A stretch of 64,000 bases of DNA from Psychrobacillus mangrovi. GTDB taxonomy: Bacteria > Bacillota > Bacilli > Bacillales_A > Planococcaceae. Position numbers and translations under genes: made by a program. The stretch covers positions 124,001-188,000 of the forward strand of contig NZ_JBAWSY010000006.1 of the NCBI RefSeq assembly GCF_037104765.1, read 5' to 3'. Below are positions 17,725 to 26,094 of the stretch, in pieces; within the stretch, counting starts at the first letter, position 1; every line of letters starts with the position of its first letter. Below the pieces are notes generated by a model. That model saw only the letters and a program-made list of their open reading frames with translations, did no database searches and had not been told where the DNA came from.

Positions 17725-17753
17725 TTGCGTGAACAGGTAAATAGTGTTACTAT
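17725..17753 (+). promoter_or_regulatory. sigma-A promoter for the OpuC-type operon
   Basis: TTGCGT (17725-17730), 17-bp spacer, TACTAT (17748-17753). It would start transcription about 310 bases before the first start codon. Confidence 0.5.
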
Positions 17754-17759
17754 TAAAGA

Positions 17760-18060
17760 TGAAATCATTTAAATATTGATTTTATTTCAAAAAACCAGAC
17801 GATTTCCTCCTACTTTCTTTCCTATTCACTACTAGGTGAATCCTTTCTAAGCTGATTTCAAAATCAGCACCAATTGCTATTAATAACTCTCGTCATAGGT
17901 AGTTACCATTTTGATAAAATCACACTTTCGAAACATTAGCTGTATGTCCTAGCAATGGCATAGAGGCGACTTACTTTTCCCATACTGGAATTGTAGGTAG
18001 TCCTTTTTTTTATGCGTAAAAAAGACTGTATTTATTTCGACATGAACAACTATCAACTAA
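17760..18060 (+). promoter_or_regulatory. long 5' leader with terminator-like hairpin (possible attenuator)
   Basis: The leader between the promoter at 17725 and the ATG at 18071 is about 300 nt. It contains a local hairpin (AGCTGATTTcaaAATCAGC near 17851) and, at its end, an imperfect stem GACTTAC/GTAGGTAGTC followed by eight T (18004-18011). That layout resembles a riboswitch or attenuator controlling an osmoprotectant operon. I could not match it to a known riboswitch class by eye; c-di-AMP (ydaO) was considered, but its conserved core is not visible. Confidence 0.3.
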
Positions 18061-18070
18061 GGAGGTACTT

Positions 18071-19207
18071 ATGATCAAATTTGAAAATGTAAGTAAAATA
18101 TACACAGATGGCTTTAAAGCGGTTGATTCCGTTAATTTTGACATTCCGGAGGGTGAATTTTTAGTCCTTATAGGTCCTAGTGGTTCTGGAAAATCAACAA
18201 CAATGAAAATGATTAATAGAATGATCCCAAACACAAACGGAACTATATCAATCGATGGGAATGATATTACCAAGTTAAATCCATCGGAACTACGCCGAAA
18301 TATCGGTTATGTTATTCAACAAATCGGACTTTTCCCTCACTACACAATAGAAAAAAACATCGCAATCGTTCCAGAGCTAAAAGGTTGGGACAAAGAGAAA
18401 ATCAAAGCTCGAGTTAAAGAGTTACTTATAATGGTTGACCTTGATCCAGAAGTTTACGCAAGTCGTTATCCGAAAGAACTTTCTGGTGGACAACAGCAGC
18501 GTGTAGGAGTGGCAAGAGCTTTGGCATCTGACCCTCGTGTCCTTCTCATGGATGAACCCTTTGGTGCCTTAGATCCAATTACGCGTGATCAACTACAAGA
18601 TCAATTAATTTCTTTACAAAGAAGACTAAAGAAAACAATTGTCTTTGTGACACATGATATGGATGAAGCATTAAAACTTGGTGACCGTATTGCGATTATG
18701 AAAGATGGTAATTTACTACAAATCAATACACCAGAAAAGTTATTACAAGAACCTGCTTCCGTTTTTGTAGAGGAGTTTATCGGCAAGGATAGAATTATAC
18801 AAAATCCTGAACTTATGCCAGTTGTCAGTGTGATGACAACAAAAGTAGTTACCTCTCAGCTAGGTCGCTCTCCCGAAAAAGCGTTATTAAAGATGCGACA
18901 ACAAAAAATTACTTCCCTAATCATTGTAGATGAAAATGACGATACATTTATCGGACTTATTTCTGCCTATGAGTTGATAAAAAAAGTAAATACGATTAAG
19001 TCCATCGAGGAAATTATGATTGTTCCTGAATACATCCTGTCTGAAACAGCTACTGCTAAAGATGCGATTATGATGATGCCAAATGTTAAGTACGGGGTTA
19101 TTCCTGTTTTAAATGTTGCAAAAAAAGTAGTTGGATTAGTGACTCGTGGGACATTACTCACTGCTTTGTCCAGCCAATGGACAGAATTGGAGGGTATAAA
19201 TGAATAA
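18071..19207 (+). CDS. opuCA: OpuC-type betaine/carnitine/choline ABC transporter ATPase with CBS domains
   Basis: 378 residues. ABC domain: Walker A LIGPSGSGKSTTMKMINRM (about 34-52), IGYVIQQIGLFPH Q-loop, signature LSGGQQQRVGVARAL, Walker B VLLMDEPFGALDP and switch His in VFVTHDMDEA. Residues about 250-370 form a tandem CBS pair, the part that in this family senses ionic strength or c-di-AMP. This is the OpuCA/OpuBA class of osmoprotectant importers. GGAGGT precedes the ATG. Its end overlaps the permease start by 8 bases. Whether it takes up glycine betaine, carnitine or choline cannot be decided here. Confidence 0.85.
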   Translation: MIKFENVSKIYTDGFKAVDSVNFDIPEGEFLVLIGPSGSGKSTTMKMINRMIPNTNGTISIDGNDITKLNPSELRRNIGYVIQQIGLFPHYTIEKNIAIVPELKGWDKEKIKARVKELLIMVDLDPEVYASRYPKELSGGQQQRVGVARALASDPRVLLMDEPFGALDPITRDQLQDQLISLQRRLKKTIVFVTHDMDEALKLGDRIAIMKDGNLLQINTPEKLLQEPASVFVEEFIGKDRIIQNPELMPVVSVMTTKVVTSQLGRSPEKALLKMRQQKITSLIIVDENDDTFIGLISAYELIKKVNTIKSIEEIMIVPEYILSETATAKDAIMMMPNVKYGVIPVLNVAKKVVGLVTRGTLLTALSSQWTELEGINE

Positions 19208-19853
19208 TTTAAATATATGGGAGCAATTTACCCAACAAGCACAACTGCGTTGGTCTGAGGTAATTGAAGCAACTTCCGTTCATATACAATTAGTATTCTT
19301 TTCTATGTTAATAGCAATTGTTCTTGGAATTGGATTAGGTATTTTAATAACACGAGTTCCGAAACTCTCGACAGTTGTATTGGGTGGTGCAGGTATTTTA
19401 CAAACCATTCCGAGTTTAGCACTTTTAGGTTTCATGATTCCTATTTTCGGTATAGGTGTAAACACAGCAATCGCTGCTCTATTTTTGTATTCACTTCTTC
19501 CTATTATTCGAAACACATATACAGGTATTAAAGATGTAAATAAAGCAACTGTAGAAGCTGCTAAAGGTATGGGGATGACTAGTCTTCAAGTATTGTTAAA
19601 AGTTGAACTTCCTCTTGCAATTCCAATGATTATGGCCGGTGTACGAACTGCAGCCGTTATTAATGTCGGAACCGCTACACTTGCGGCGTTTATCGGTGCT
19701 GGTGGTCTTGGAGATTTCATCTTTTTAGGAATTACTCGCGGTATTGATGGTTTGATCTTATTAGGTGCTATTCCAGCTGCGTTGTTGGCAATTATTTTAG
19801 AGATATTCTTCACTTATCTTGAACGTTGGACAACGCCGGAAGGGTTAAAATAA
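19200..19853 (+). CDS. opuCB: osmoprotectant ABC transporter permease
   Basis: 217 residues, identical in length to Bacillus OpuCB, with five to six hydrophobic helices. The coupling-loop EAA motif is EAAKGMGMTSLQVLLKVELPLAIPMI. It assembles with the CBS-ATPase (8-base overlap) and the lipoprotein encoded 10 bases downstream. The operon has no second permease (opuCD equivalent), so the transporter probably uses a homodimeric permease. Confidence 0.83.
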   Translation: MNNLNIWEQFTQQAQLRWSEVIEATSVHIQLVFFSMLIAIVLGIGLGILITRVPKLSTVVLGGAGILQTIPSLALLGFMIPIFGIGVNTAIAALFLYSLLPIIRNTYTGIKDVNKATVEAAKGMGMTSLQVLLKVELPLAIPMIMAGVRTAAVINVGTATLAAFIGAGGLGDFIFLGITRGIDGLILLGAIPAALLAIILEIFFTYLERWTTPEGLK

Positions 19854-19862
19854 GGTGATCAT

Positions 19863-20753
19863 ATGACGAGAAAAATTATTATTAAATGCTTAACACTACT
19901 CCTGTTAGTTACTACACTGACAGGGTGTATATTCAAGGAAGAGGATGCTTTAATAATTGGCTCCCGTAACAATACGGAAAGTATTATTTTGTCTAATCTT
20001 ATGGGGCAATTAATTGAAGATAAAACGGGAATTAACGTAACCTATAAAGAAAATCTTGGCGGATCGAATGTTGTTTGGACTGCCATGGTTAATGGAAAAA
20101 TTGACGTTATACCAGATTATACTGGAACAATTGTTATTAACTATTATCATGAGACTGCAGGTAATGCAGATGAAACGTTAGCTAAAACAAGAGAGTTGGT
20201 TGCAGCTGATGGCATTACCGCTTTAGATTCATTTGGTTTTAACAATACGTATACATTGGCTCTTGATGAAGATGAAGCTGAGTCGTTGGGAGTAAAGACT
20301 TTTAGTGATTTTGCGAAGGTTTCAGATGATTTTATTCTAGGCGCAGTATTTGAATTTATTGATCGTCCCGATGGATTACCGGGGTTTCAAAAGGCCTATG
20401 GTATTAAGTTTAAAGAAGTAAAAGGAATGGATCATGGAATTATGTATCGCTCCATCAATGCTAAAGAGGTAGACGTTATTAACTCTTATACAACAGATGG
20501 TCAGCTACAAATGTATAACTTACGTGTTCTAGAAGATGATAAGAGCTATTTCCCACCTTATCATGCTCTTCCTCTAGTTCGCACAGAAATATTAGAACAG
20601 TACCCTGAAATTGGGGAAGTACTTCTAGAATTAGCAGGTAAAATAGATGAAACCGCGATGCAAGAGATGAATGCAAAAGTGGATAATGAGGGACAAATGG
20701 TTGAACTTGTGGCTAAAGAATTCCTTCAAGAAGCTGGATTAATCAGTAAATAA
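19863..20753 (+). CDS. opuCC: osmoprotectant-binding lipoprotein (OpuCC-like)
   Basis: 296 residues. Lipoprotein signal peptide with lipobox LTGC (Cys near 21). The mature domain is an OpuAC-type type 2 binding protein: IIGSRNNTESIILSNLMGQL, DVIPDYTGT and FNNTYTLAL, with tyrosines that in OpuBC/OpuCC form the aromatic cage for trimethylammonium groups. It delivers quaternary amines to the permease. The related ergothioneine-binding EgtU subgroup cannot be excluded by eye. Last gene of the operon; a terminator follows. Confidence 0.82.
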   Translation: MTRKIIIKCLTLLLLVTTLTGCIFKEEDALIIGSRNNTESIILSNLMGQLIEDKTGINVTYKENLGGSNVVWTAMVNGKIDVIPDYTGTIVINYYHETAGNADETLAKTRELVAADGITALDSFGFNNTYTLALDEDEAESLGVKTFSDFAKVSDDFILGAVFEFIDRPDGLPGFQKAYGIKFKEVKGMDHGIMYRSINAKEVDVINSYTTDGQLQMYNLRVLEDDKSYFPPYHALPLVRTEILEQYPEIGEVLLELAGKIDETAMQEMNAKVDNEGQMVELVAKEFLQEAGLISK

Positions 20754-20784
20754 TAAAAGAGCTTCCTAGTTTGAAAAGTAATTT

Positions 20785-20828
20785 ACAAAAGTCGGTTCCC
20801 TTTTGGGAGATCGGCTTTTGTTTTTACT
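20785..20828 (+). terminator. terminator of the osmoprotectant operon
   Basis: CAAAAGTCGGT pairs with ATCGGCTTTTG (with G-U pairs), followed by TTTTT. No opuCD-like gene lies before it. Confidence 0.75.
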
Positions 20829-20961
20829 TCCCCTAAAGATTATCTAAAAAAGTAAGAGTTGGAGTAATCATTTACTCCAACTAATTAGCGAATGCAGTTC
20901 AGTGCACCTCACATACCGTAGTATACACCGTCCAGTACTTATACAACTCTAAATTCATTTT

Positions 20962-21600
20962 TTACGCCAATAATGTCATTACTGCAAAGAAATGCAATAT
21001 GGATGCAGCAAGCACAAAAATATGCCAGACTGCATGATGATACGTAAATCCGCGCCATACATAAAATACTGCACCAACTGTATAAAGAACACCGCCTACA
21101 GCCAGATAAATCAGACCTTGAGTCGATACGTTTGCAATAAGTGGTTTCCATGCAAATACCATCAGCCAGCCCATTACTACGTACAATAACGTCGACGTAT
21201 GCAAAAAGCGCTTCACAAAATATGCTTTAAACACCGTACCAGCTATCGCAAGCCCCCACACAACCCCAAACAACGTCCAGCCAAGTGTCCCTTTTACTGC
21301 AAGGAATAAAAAAGGAGTGTATGTCCCAGCAATAAAAAAGTAAATGGACGAGTGATCCATTATCTCAAACACATCTTTCGCTCTGCCAGCTGGAAACCCA
21401 TGAACGAGTGTGGATGACGCATATAATAGCACCATCGTTGCTCCAAACAACGTAAAACTCACCACATGCCACGCCGTTCCTTGTGTTACAGAAGACACAA
21501 TCAATATGACGAGTGCCGCTATACTTAAAAGAGCTCCTATTCCGTGAATGATTGCATTCGCAATCTCTTCACGCTTCGAAAATATATGTGTATTACTCAT
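20962..21600 (-). CDS. trhA: hemolysin III family/TrhA membrane protein
   Basis: 212 residues with seven hydrophobic helices. Typical PAQR/HlyIII motifs are present: EEIANAIIHGIGALLS near the start, SSTLVHGF, FEIMDHSSIYFFIAGTYTPF (candidate metal-binding His/Asp) and, near the end, the His pair of FTYHHAVWHIFVLAAS. In E. coli TrhA acts on membrane energetics and lipid homeostasis; 'hemolysin' is historical. Two fragments of the 3' end of this gene occur at 8177 and 17213, showing repeated local duplication and decay. Confidence 0.85.
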   Translation of the reverse strand: MSNTHIFSKREEIANAIIHGIGALLSIAALVILIVSSVTQGTAWHVVSFTLFGATMVLLYASSTLVHGFPAGRAKDVFEIMDHSSIYFFIAGTYTPFLFLAVKGTLGWTLFGVVWGLAIAGTVFKAYFVKRFLHTSTLLYVVMGWLMVFAWKPLIANVSTQGLIYLAVGGVLYTVGAVFYVWRGFTYHHAVWHIFVLAASILHFFAVMTLLA

Positions 21601-21683
21601 CTTAGTTCATTCCCATCTGATGGATCTCTATATCTTTATGCTATCACTTTGTTTGAATAGTTCAAAATAAGTACCTTCGGCAG

Positions 21684-21803
21684 ATGAACGGTCACAAATA
21701 TTTTTATCCGGACATATTTCTTTTTATACGGACACAAAAAATTCTATACGGACGCATTTCTTTTTATACGGTAAGAAACAATTCTATCCGGTCGTATTTG
21801 AAT
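21684..21803 (+). repeat. tandem 20-bp CGGTCA repeat, locus 1 (6 units)
   Basis: Six consecutive units of exactly 20 bp, beginning TGAACGGTCA and then TATMCGGWCR followed by an AT-rich 10-mer. It lies between the cold-shock gene (after its terminator) and trhA. The same family is at 45903, 47697 and 62557, all in the same strand orientation. Function unknown. Confidence 0.85.
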
Positions 21804-21807
21804 ATAA

Positions 21808-21842
21808 ACAAAAAAAGAGACACTCATAAAGAGTGTCCCTGA
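21808..21842 (-). terminator. terminator of the cold-shock gene
   Basis: On the minus strand GGGACACTC, a short loop, GAGTGTCTC and then seven T. Confidence 0.85.
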
Positions 21843-21861
21843 TTTACTTAATTCCAAAGAA

Positions 21862-22062
21862 TTAAAGTTTTACGATGTTAACTGCTTGTGGTCCACGTTG
21901 ACCATCTTCGATATCAAATTCCACTTTTTGACCTTCGTCAAGTGATTTGAAACCTTCGCCTTGGATCGCTGAGAAGTGAGCGAATACGTCGTTTCCGCCT
22001 TCAACTTCGATAAATCCAAAACCTTTTTCTGCGTTAAACCATTTTACTGTACCTTGTGTCAT
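21862..22062 (-). CDS. cold-shock protein (CspA/CspB family)
   Basis: 66 residues, a single OB-fold cold-shock domain with RNP1 KGFGFIEVE and RNP2-type VFAHFSAI. It binds single-stranded nucleic acid and acts as an RNA chaperone. GGAGG lies 9 bases before the ATG. The leader carries a perfect 22-bp inverted repeat followed by a T-run (22096-22154), which may control expression. The usual His in VFVHFSAI is kept; the residue before it is Ala instead of Val. Confidence 0.93.
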   Translation of the reverse strand: MTQGTVKWFNAEKGFGFIEVEGGNDVFAHFSAIQGEGFKSLDEGQKVEFDIEDGQRGPQAVNIVKL

Positions 22063-22089
22063 TTAAAAGACCTCCAAAAATTGTATTGA

Positions 22090-22154
22090 ATAAAAAATTC
22101 ACATATTACAAAAAGTACCGAACAAACACGATTACTTTTTGTAATATGTGAATT
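22090..22154 (-). promoter_or_regulatory. perfect 22-bp hairpin with T-run in csp leader
   Basis: Bases 22096-22117 and 22133-22154 are perfect reverse complements around a 15-base loop. On the transcribed (minus) strand the stem is followed by a TTTTTT tract, 30 bases before the csp start. It has the form of a terminator/attenuator or a thermosensitive structure inside the 5' leader. Confidence 0.7.
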
Positions 22155-22240
22155 CATTGTTTCTGTTAAGCAATTTAATTATTGTCCTTACTATATAACA
22201 GTTTTATACATTTGTCCACCAATAACTCTTAAAAGCAAAT

Positions 22241-22756
22241 TTAAATACTATGCAGCTCTTCCAAAGTTTCTAACACATGCTCAAGAAATTCTTCAATCTC
22301 CCCCATGTGCTCTTCATTAATTTTACGTGTAAATTCCACTTCAATCGTATCAAGATATCCTGGTTCTTCCTGATTGTATAGGAAACTCAGTGTTTGAGTT
22401 AGCTTGCTATCGTCTTCCCATATCTCTTTGATTGTTTGTTCGATAATATTACATTGTATAGGAAAATTTTGAACGCGCTTGTAGAATCGCAATAGTAACG
22501 TGCACCCAATATTTTTTACGGGTAGCTCTAATATCTCCCCAGCTAGTTCGTCTAAAGTAGCCTTTAATACTATTTCCGCCGTTACATCTTGTGGATCGAC
22601 TAATGAAAATTGTACAGAAAACTCCCTCGCTAGAATAGATAAGTCAATTTGGTCTTCTCGGTTTGTAATATGGATTTTGCGTTCTATATTATCTAAATCA
22701 TACACTTGGTTTTCAAAGGCTACTTTTAAATTCTCAAAAATGGTTGGATCAAACAT
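22241..22756 (-). CDS. conserved hypothetical protein
   Basis: 171 residues starting MFDPTIFENLKVAFENQVYD at ATG 22756, chosen because GGAGGAATT lies just upstream; the in-frame ATG at 22807 has no ribosome binding site. Acidic, soluble, predicted mixed alpha/beta with a Glu-rich C-terminal helix (EEFLEHVLETLEELHS). No membrane segment, signal or catalytic motif is seen. It resembles hypothetical proteins of Bacillaceae but I cannot give a function. Monocistronic. Confidence 0.7.
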   Translation of the reverse strand: MFDPTIFENLKVAFENQVYDLDNIERKIHITNREDQIDLSILAREFSVQFSLVDPQDVTAEIVLKATLDELAGEILELPVKNIGCTLLLRFYKRVQNFPIQCNIIEQTIKEIWEDDSKLTQTLSFLYNQEEPGYLDTIEVEFTRKINEEHMGEIEEFLEHVLETLEELHSI

Positions 22757-22991
22757 ATATAAATTCCTCCAAAGAAATTCCGTTGAGCTTTTCTTTATAC
22801 TAGCCACTTTTTATAGAAATTATATCAAATGATACTTGCATTATGATAAAAAGAGACATACTTCAGTATAAATACCATACTCATCGCTTAACAAAACTTG
22901 TTTAAACAATCCTATGACTAAAAATTAATCGTACTGTCTTTTATCGTTCCACTGTTTTGCTTACATGGTTTATTACTATCTTAACATCGTC

Positions 22992-24098
22992 TTACATTAA
23001 TGCGTCAGCCATTACAATTTCAAGCGTTAGGTTTTCCTTTGCTCCTAAATTAATTTCATATGGAGTCACATTTTCATTTTCTTCATTTTTAATAATGCGG
23101 ATTTCAGGACGCCCCGCCGCCTGGTAGTTATATTGCGTGACGATTCCTGTCCGACCATCGTTTAGTGTTACGGTTAAGCCTGGTGGATAGATGGCAATAC
23201 ACTCTTTAAATAAGCTGACTTGATGAGTATCGAACTGAGTACCACTTCCAGCATATAGAATTTCGAGTCCTTGATGAGGCATTACGGCCGGCCTGAATGC
23301 TCTTGGATTTGTCACCGCATCGAACACATCGGCAACACTTATGATTTTCGCATATTTATGAATTTCATCTCCCTTTAATCCTCTTGGATAGCCCATCCCA
23401 TCGATTCTTTCGTGATGCTGCAACGCACAATGAGCAACCGGCAAAGGGATTTCATGTATTTTTCGTAGTATATCGAAGCCCTTTGCACAATGTTGTTTGA
23501 CTAGAGCATATTCCTCTTTTGTTAACTCTCCCGGTTTATTTAATAAATTTTGCGGAATATGTAATTTTCCTAAATCGTGTAACATGGCTCCCAATCCGAT
23601 TTCTTCAATATTCTTAAGAGGTAATCCATTTTCGATAGCAAGCTGACAAGCATATATAGAAACGTTCAGCGAATGATTGAACACATAATTTTCATGAACT
23701 TTTGTCGCAGCTAGTAAATTCAATGCATTTTCATTATCCGTTAGAGACGACAATATATCCTTAAAAACTTTTTGAAAGCTCCGTATCGCTCTACCTGATT
23801 TCATCATCCCTTGAAGATTTGTGTTTGAATGACTTAAATCCATTAATGTTTGAAACCCTTCAGTAATCGTATTTAAAGCTTCCATACGTAACGCTTCAGG
23901 AATGGACTCAACAATCTCTATTCCTTCAGAAACTTCATCTTCTATATAAATAGTTGTAACATTATATTTTTGCAACTTAGGGATGATTCGATCTATTAGT
24001 TCTGCTCCCTTTGCTAACAAAATTTTACCTTTGTCATTATATATCGGTTTACCCAACCTCATTCCGGGCCGACATTGATCAATTTTAACTAAACGCAT
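22992..24098 (-). CDS. HD-GYP domain protein (candidate c-di-GMP phosphodiesterase)
   Basis: 368 residues. An N-terminal region of ~100 residues (RPGMRLGKPIYNDKGKILL, a DUF3391-like start) precedes an HD-GYP domain with the HD pair in AMLHDLGKLHIPQNLLNKP, VKQHCAKGFDIL, LQHHERIDGMGYPRGL (HHE..GYP) and the following ISVADVFDAVTN. The metal ligands His, HD, His, HH and Asp are all present, so activity in hydrolysing cyclic di-GMP is plausible. The last ~60 residues form a small beta domain with GRTGIVTQYN. GGGAGC precedes the ATG. Confidence 0.85.
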   Translation of the reverse strand: MRLVKIDQCRPGMRLGKPIYNDKGKILLAKGAELIDRIIPKLQKYNVTTIYIEDEVSEGIEIVESIPEALRMEALNTITEGFQTLMDLSHSNTNLQGMMKSGRAIRSFQKVFKDILSSLTDNENALNLLAATKVHENYVFNHSLNVSIYACQLAIENGLPLKNIEEIGLGAMLHDLGKLHIPQNLLNKPGELTKEEYALVKQHCAKGFDILRKIHEIPLPVAHCALQHHERIDGMGYPRGLKGDEIHKYAKIISVADVFDAVTNPRAFRPAVMPHQGLEILYAGSGTQFDTHQVSLFKECIAIYPPGLTVTLNDGRTGIVTQYNYQAAGRPEIRIIKNEENENVTPYEINLGAKENLTLEIVMADALM

Positions 24099-24349
24099 TC
24101 TGCGAGCTCCCTATTCTAAGCACAATGAGTCGATTGTACTTACGTTTGATATTATATTCATACTAAAGGTAATAATTTGATATAGTTCTATTATATTATG
24201 AAAATAGGTAAAAGAGAATAGTTAATCAGACGATAGTTGTTGTTAATCCCGATATCCAGAAAAGAATTCAAAAAAAATTGACAAACTATGACCCATGCAT
24301 TTAACATGTATCACGGAATAGCGAAATCATTTTTAGGAGATAGATACTG

Positions 24350-24766
24350 ATGAAAAAAATAAAGGTTAAAGATTTACTAGGACAAGGACACAGCCTGATG
24401 AATAATATCGTAATGGATACAGCTGGTTTACTCGAAGAAGCATACTTTGTTATTAAGATAGATGACTTGCTGAAAGAACGAGGGATCACTCAAAAAGACT
24501 TAGCTCAGATGACAGGAATGCGAGTTGGTACGGTATCAGAGATCATCAATGGTAAAGGTATTAGCCTAAATAAAGTACAGCTCTTTGCTATTATGGCGGC
24601 TTTAAGAGTTAAAAGCATAGATGACCTTTATGAGATGAAATTACCTGAGGGCTTAGAGGAGACTTTTTATACAGAACAGGCCGAATGGAAATCAACAAAA
24701 GAAATGCCAATAGCAGTTAAAGAGTTGTACAAAGAGAATGTACTAAAAGCGTCAGGATTAAAATAA
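24350..24766 (+). CDS. Xre-family helix-turn-helix protein
   Basis: 138 residues. The helix-turn-helix spans about residues 40-85: LKERGITQKDLAQMTGMRVG then TVSEIINGKGISLNK. The N-terminal 35 residues and the C-terminal tail (EWKSTKEMPIAVKELYKEN) are unassigned. A consensus -35 TTGACA lies at 24278, and palindromic ATGCAT and ACATGT follow within the promoter, possible operator half-sites. TAGGAGATAGATACTG precedes the ATG. Target genes are unknown. Confidence 0.8.
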   Translation: MKKIKVKDLLGQGHSLMNNIVMDTAGLLEEAYFVIKIDDLLKERGITQKDLAQMTGMRVGTVSEIINGKGISLNKVQLFAIMAALRVKSIDDLYEMKLPEGLEETFYTEQAEWKSTKEMPIAVKELYKENVLKASGLK

Positions 24767-24824
24767 GACACAACTTTACATACAAAAAGAAGCGTCAGGA
24801 TAAGAAGTTCAGGAAAGATAGTAC

Positions 24825-24859
24825 TAAAAAAATGCTTGGAGATTTCCAAGCATTTTTTA
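24825..24859. terminator. bidirectional terminator
   Basis: AATGCTTGGA...TCCAAGCATT with A-run upstream and T-run downstream, between convergent genes. Confidence 0.85.
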
Positions 24860-24865
24860 ATTAAA

Positions 24866-25087
24866 TTATTCTTGAGCGTCTTCATCACTCTTGTATTCTA
24901 AAGTATCTCCAGGTTGGCAATCCAATGGCTTACAAATTGCCTCTAATGTGGATAATCGAATGGCTTTTGCCTTTCCATTTTTCAATATAGAAAGATTAGC
25001 CATCGTGATTCCAACCCTCTCCGAAAGTTCTGTTACGCTCATTTTCCTTTTAGCCAACATCACATCAATATTAATTATAATTGCCAT
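24866..25087 (-). CDS. YozG-type Xre/Cro regulator
   Basis: 73 residues from ATG 25087 (GAGGTGA upstream). Nearly the whole protein is a Cro/CI helix-turn-helix, MLAKRKMSVTELSERVGIT and LSILKNGKAKAIRLSTLEAI, ending CQPGDTLEY, the pattern of YozG-like regulators. These are normally encoded directly after a DUF2975 membrane protein; here only the last ~30 codons of that partner remain just upstream (25098-25200). Confidence 0.85.
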   Translation of the reverse strand: MAIIINIDVMLAKRKMSVTELSERVGITMANLSILKNGKAKAIRLSTLEAICKPLDCQPGDTLEYKSDEDAQE

Positions 25088-25097
25088 GTCATTCACC

Positions 25098-25200
25098 TCA
25101 GACTACTAAGTCATTTTCTGATTTTATATCGATGGCCTCTTGTAAAAGCCTTTGAAGAACAGCAGCAAAGACGGCAATCACCATGGGAGAAAAAATCATG
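25098..25200 (-). pseudogene. C-terminal remnant of a DUF2975 membrane protein
   Basis: The minus-strand frame reads FSPMVIAVFAAVLQRLLQEA then IDIKSENDLVV-stop, the conserved C-terminus of DUF2975 integral membrane proteins that pair with YozG regulators. The upstream part is replaced by a hairpin (AGCATT...AATGCT) and unrelated sequence. The yozG-like gene start lies 10 bases after its stop. Confidence 0.7.
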
Positions 25201-25423
25201 AAAAAGCATTCCTCATTACAAAAAAATGCTCTATAGCTTTAACCTATTCAATTTAAAACTTGTTCAATCTTTTCTGTTGCCTTTATGTCTGATTCATCAA
25301 TGCCACCATACTTGTGATCATATCCTAAGAGAAGATTGTACTACACTCATTTTTAATACAATTTGTATCCTTATTTATCTCAATTACATACATTATTGAA
25401 AATGGCAAAAAGGAGTTGTACAT

Positions 25424-25804
25424 TTGGAAATCCCTGTTTCTGGATTCATGTATCATTCAGACGATTCGGATCCTCAGCATTCCCACCAACTTTTTATCAC
25501 TTCATGGGATGGCAGACCTGTCCCTGCCCATGTCCACGAATTTAGAGGAGTAACTTCTTTTGATGCGGGACATAATCACAGATACGCTGGAATTACTGAA
25601 CCAGCACCAAGTGGAGTCCCACACACTCATCGATACTTTACCTTTACATCAGTGGACGATCAACATCAACATGAAATTCGTGGTGTTACTGGTCCAGCTA
25701 TTCCGCTTCCTAACGGCGGTCATTATCATGAGTTTAGTGGGGTTACTACTATAGAAGGAATGAATCCTCATAGGCACAATTATAGCGGGAGAACTAGTTT
25801 ATAA
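25424..25804 (+). CDS. ymaF: YmaF family histidine-rich protein
   Basis: 126 residues from TTG 25424 with AAAGGAG upstream. Many His residues occur in repeated H-x-H or H..H..F.GVT units (HSHQLF, HVHEFRGVTSFD, HNHRYAG, HTHRYF, HQHEIRGVTG, HYHEFSGVT, HRHNYSG), the defining pattern of the YmaF family. Roughly six repeats of 17-20 residues suggest a beta structure that could bind metal; the actual function is unknown. Monocistronic. Confidence 0.85.
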   Translation: MEIPVSGFMYHSDDSDPQHSHQLFITSWDGRPVPAHVHEFRGVTSFDAGHNHRYAGITEPAPSGVPHTHRYFTFTSVDDQHQHEIRGVTGPAIPLPNGGHYHEFSGVTTIEGMNPHRHNYSGRTSL

Positions 25805-26094
25805 TCTTTATAGATTTTGAGAGTGTTTTAATTCATGGGAGTTCAATAAGTTTAACAACAATGGCATCAATCCTTTGTTGGATCAACGCCATTTTTTTAT
25901 TATTTATCTGAGTTCTTTTTCAAATATAAGTTGTATTTGTAATGCTTGCCCACCTGCCCTGACTGGCAATGGTCCACACGCCCTTGTTCATTTGTTAATC
26001 ATGAATAATATGTAAACAAATGAGTAGACCTCTTTGCTGCCTTTATCTCGACTTAGAGCATATTGGTAGATATATAGAAAAGGGATGTTGAAAG
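25805..26094. other. intergenic region
   Basis: A weak inverted repeat (TGGCATCAATCC...GGATCAACGCCA, 25862-25891) followed by seven T is the likely terminator of ymaF. No other gene is seen. Confidence 0.45.

Noticed and set aside
17760..18060. c-di-AMP (ydaO) riboswitch
   Set aside because: Only a short GGTGAATC resemblance; the conserved GGGGGA-CC and GCTAACCTC core segments are not visible. Kept only as an unclassified leader.
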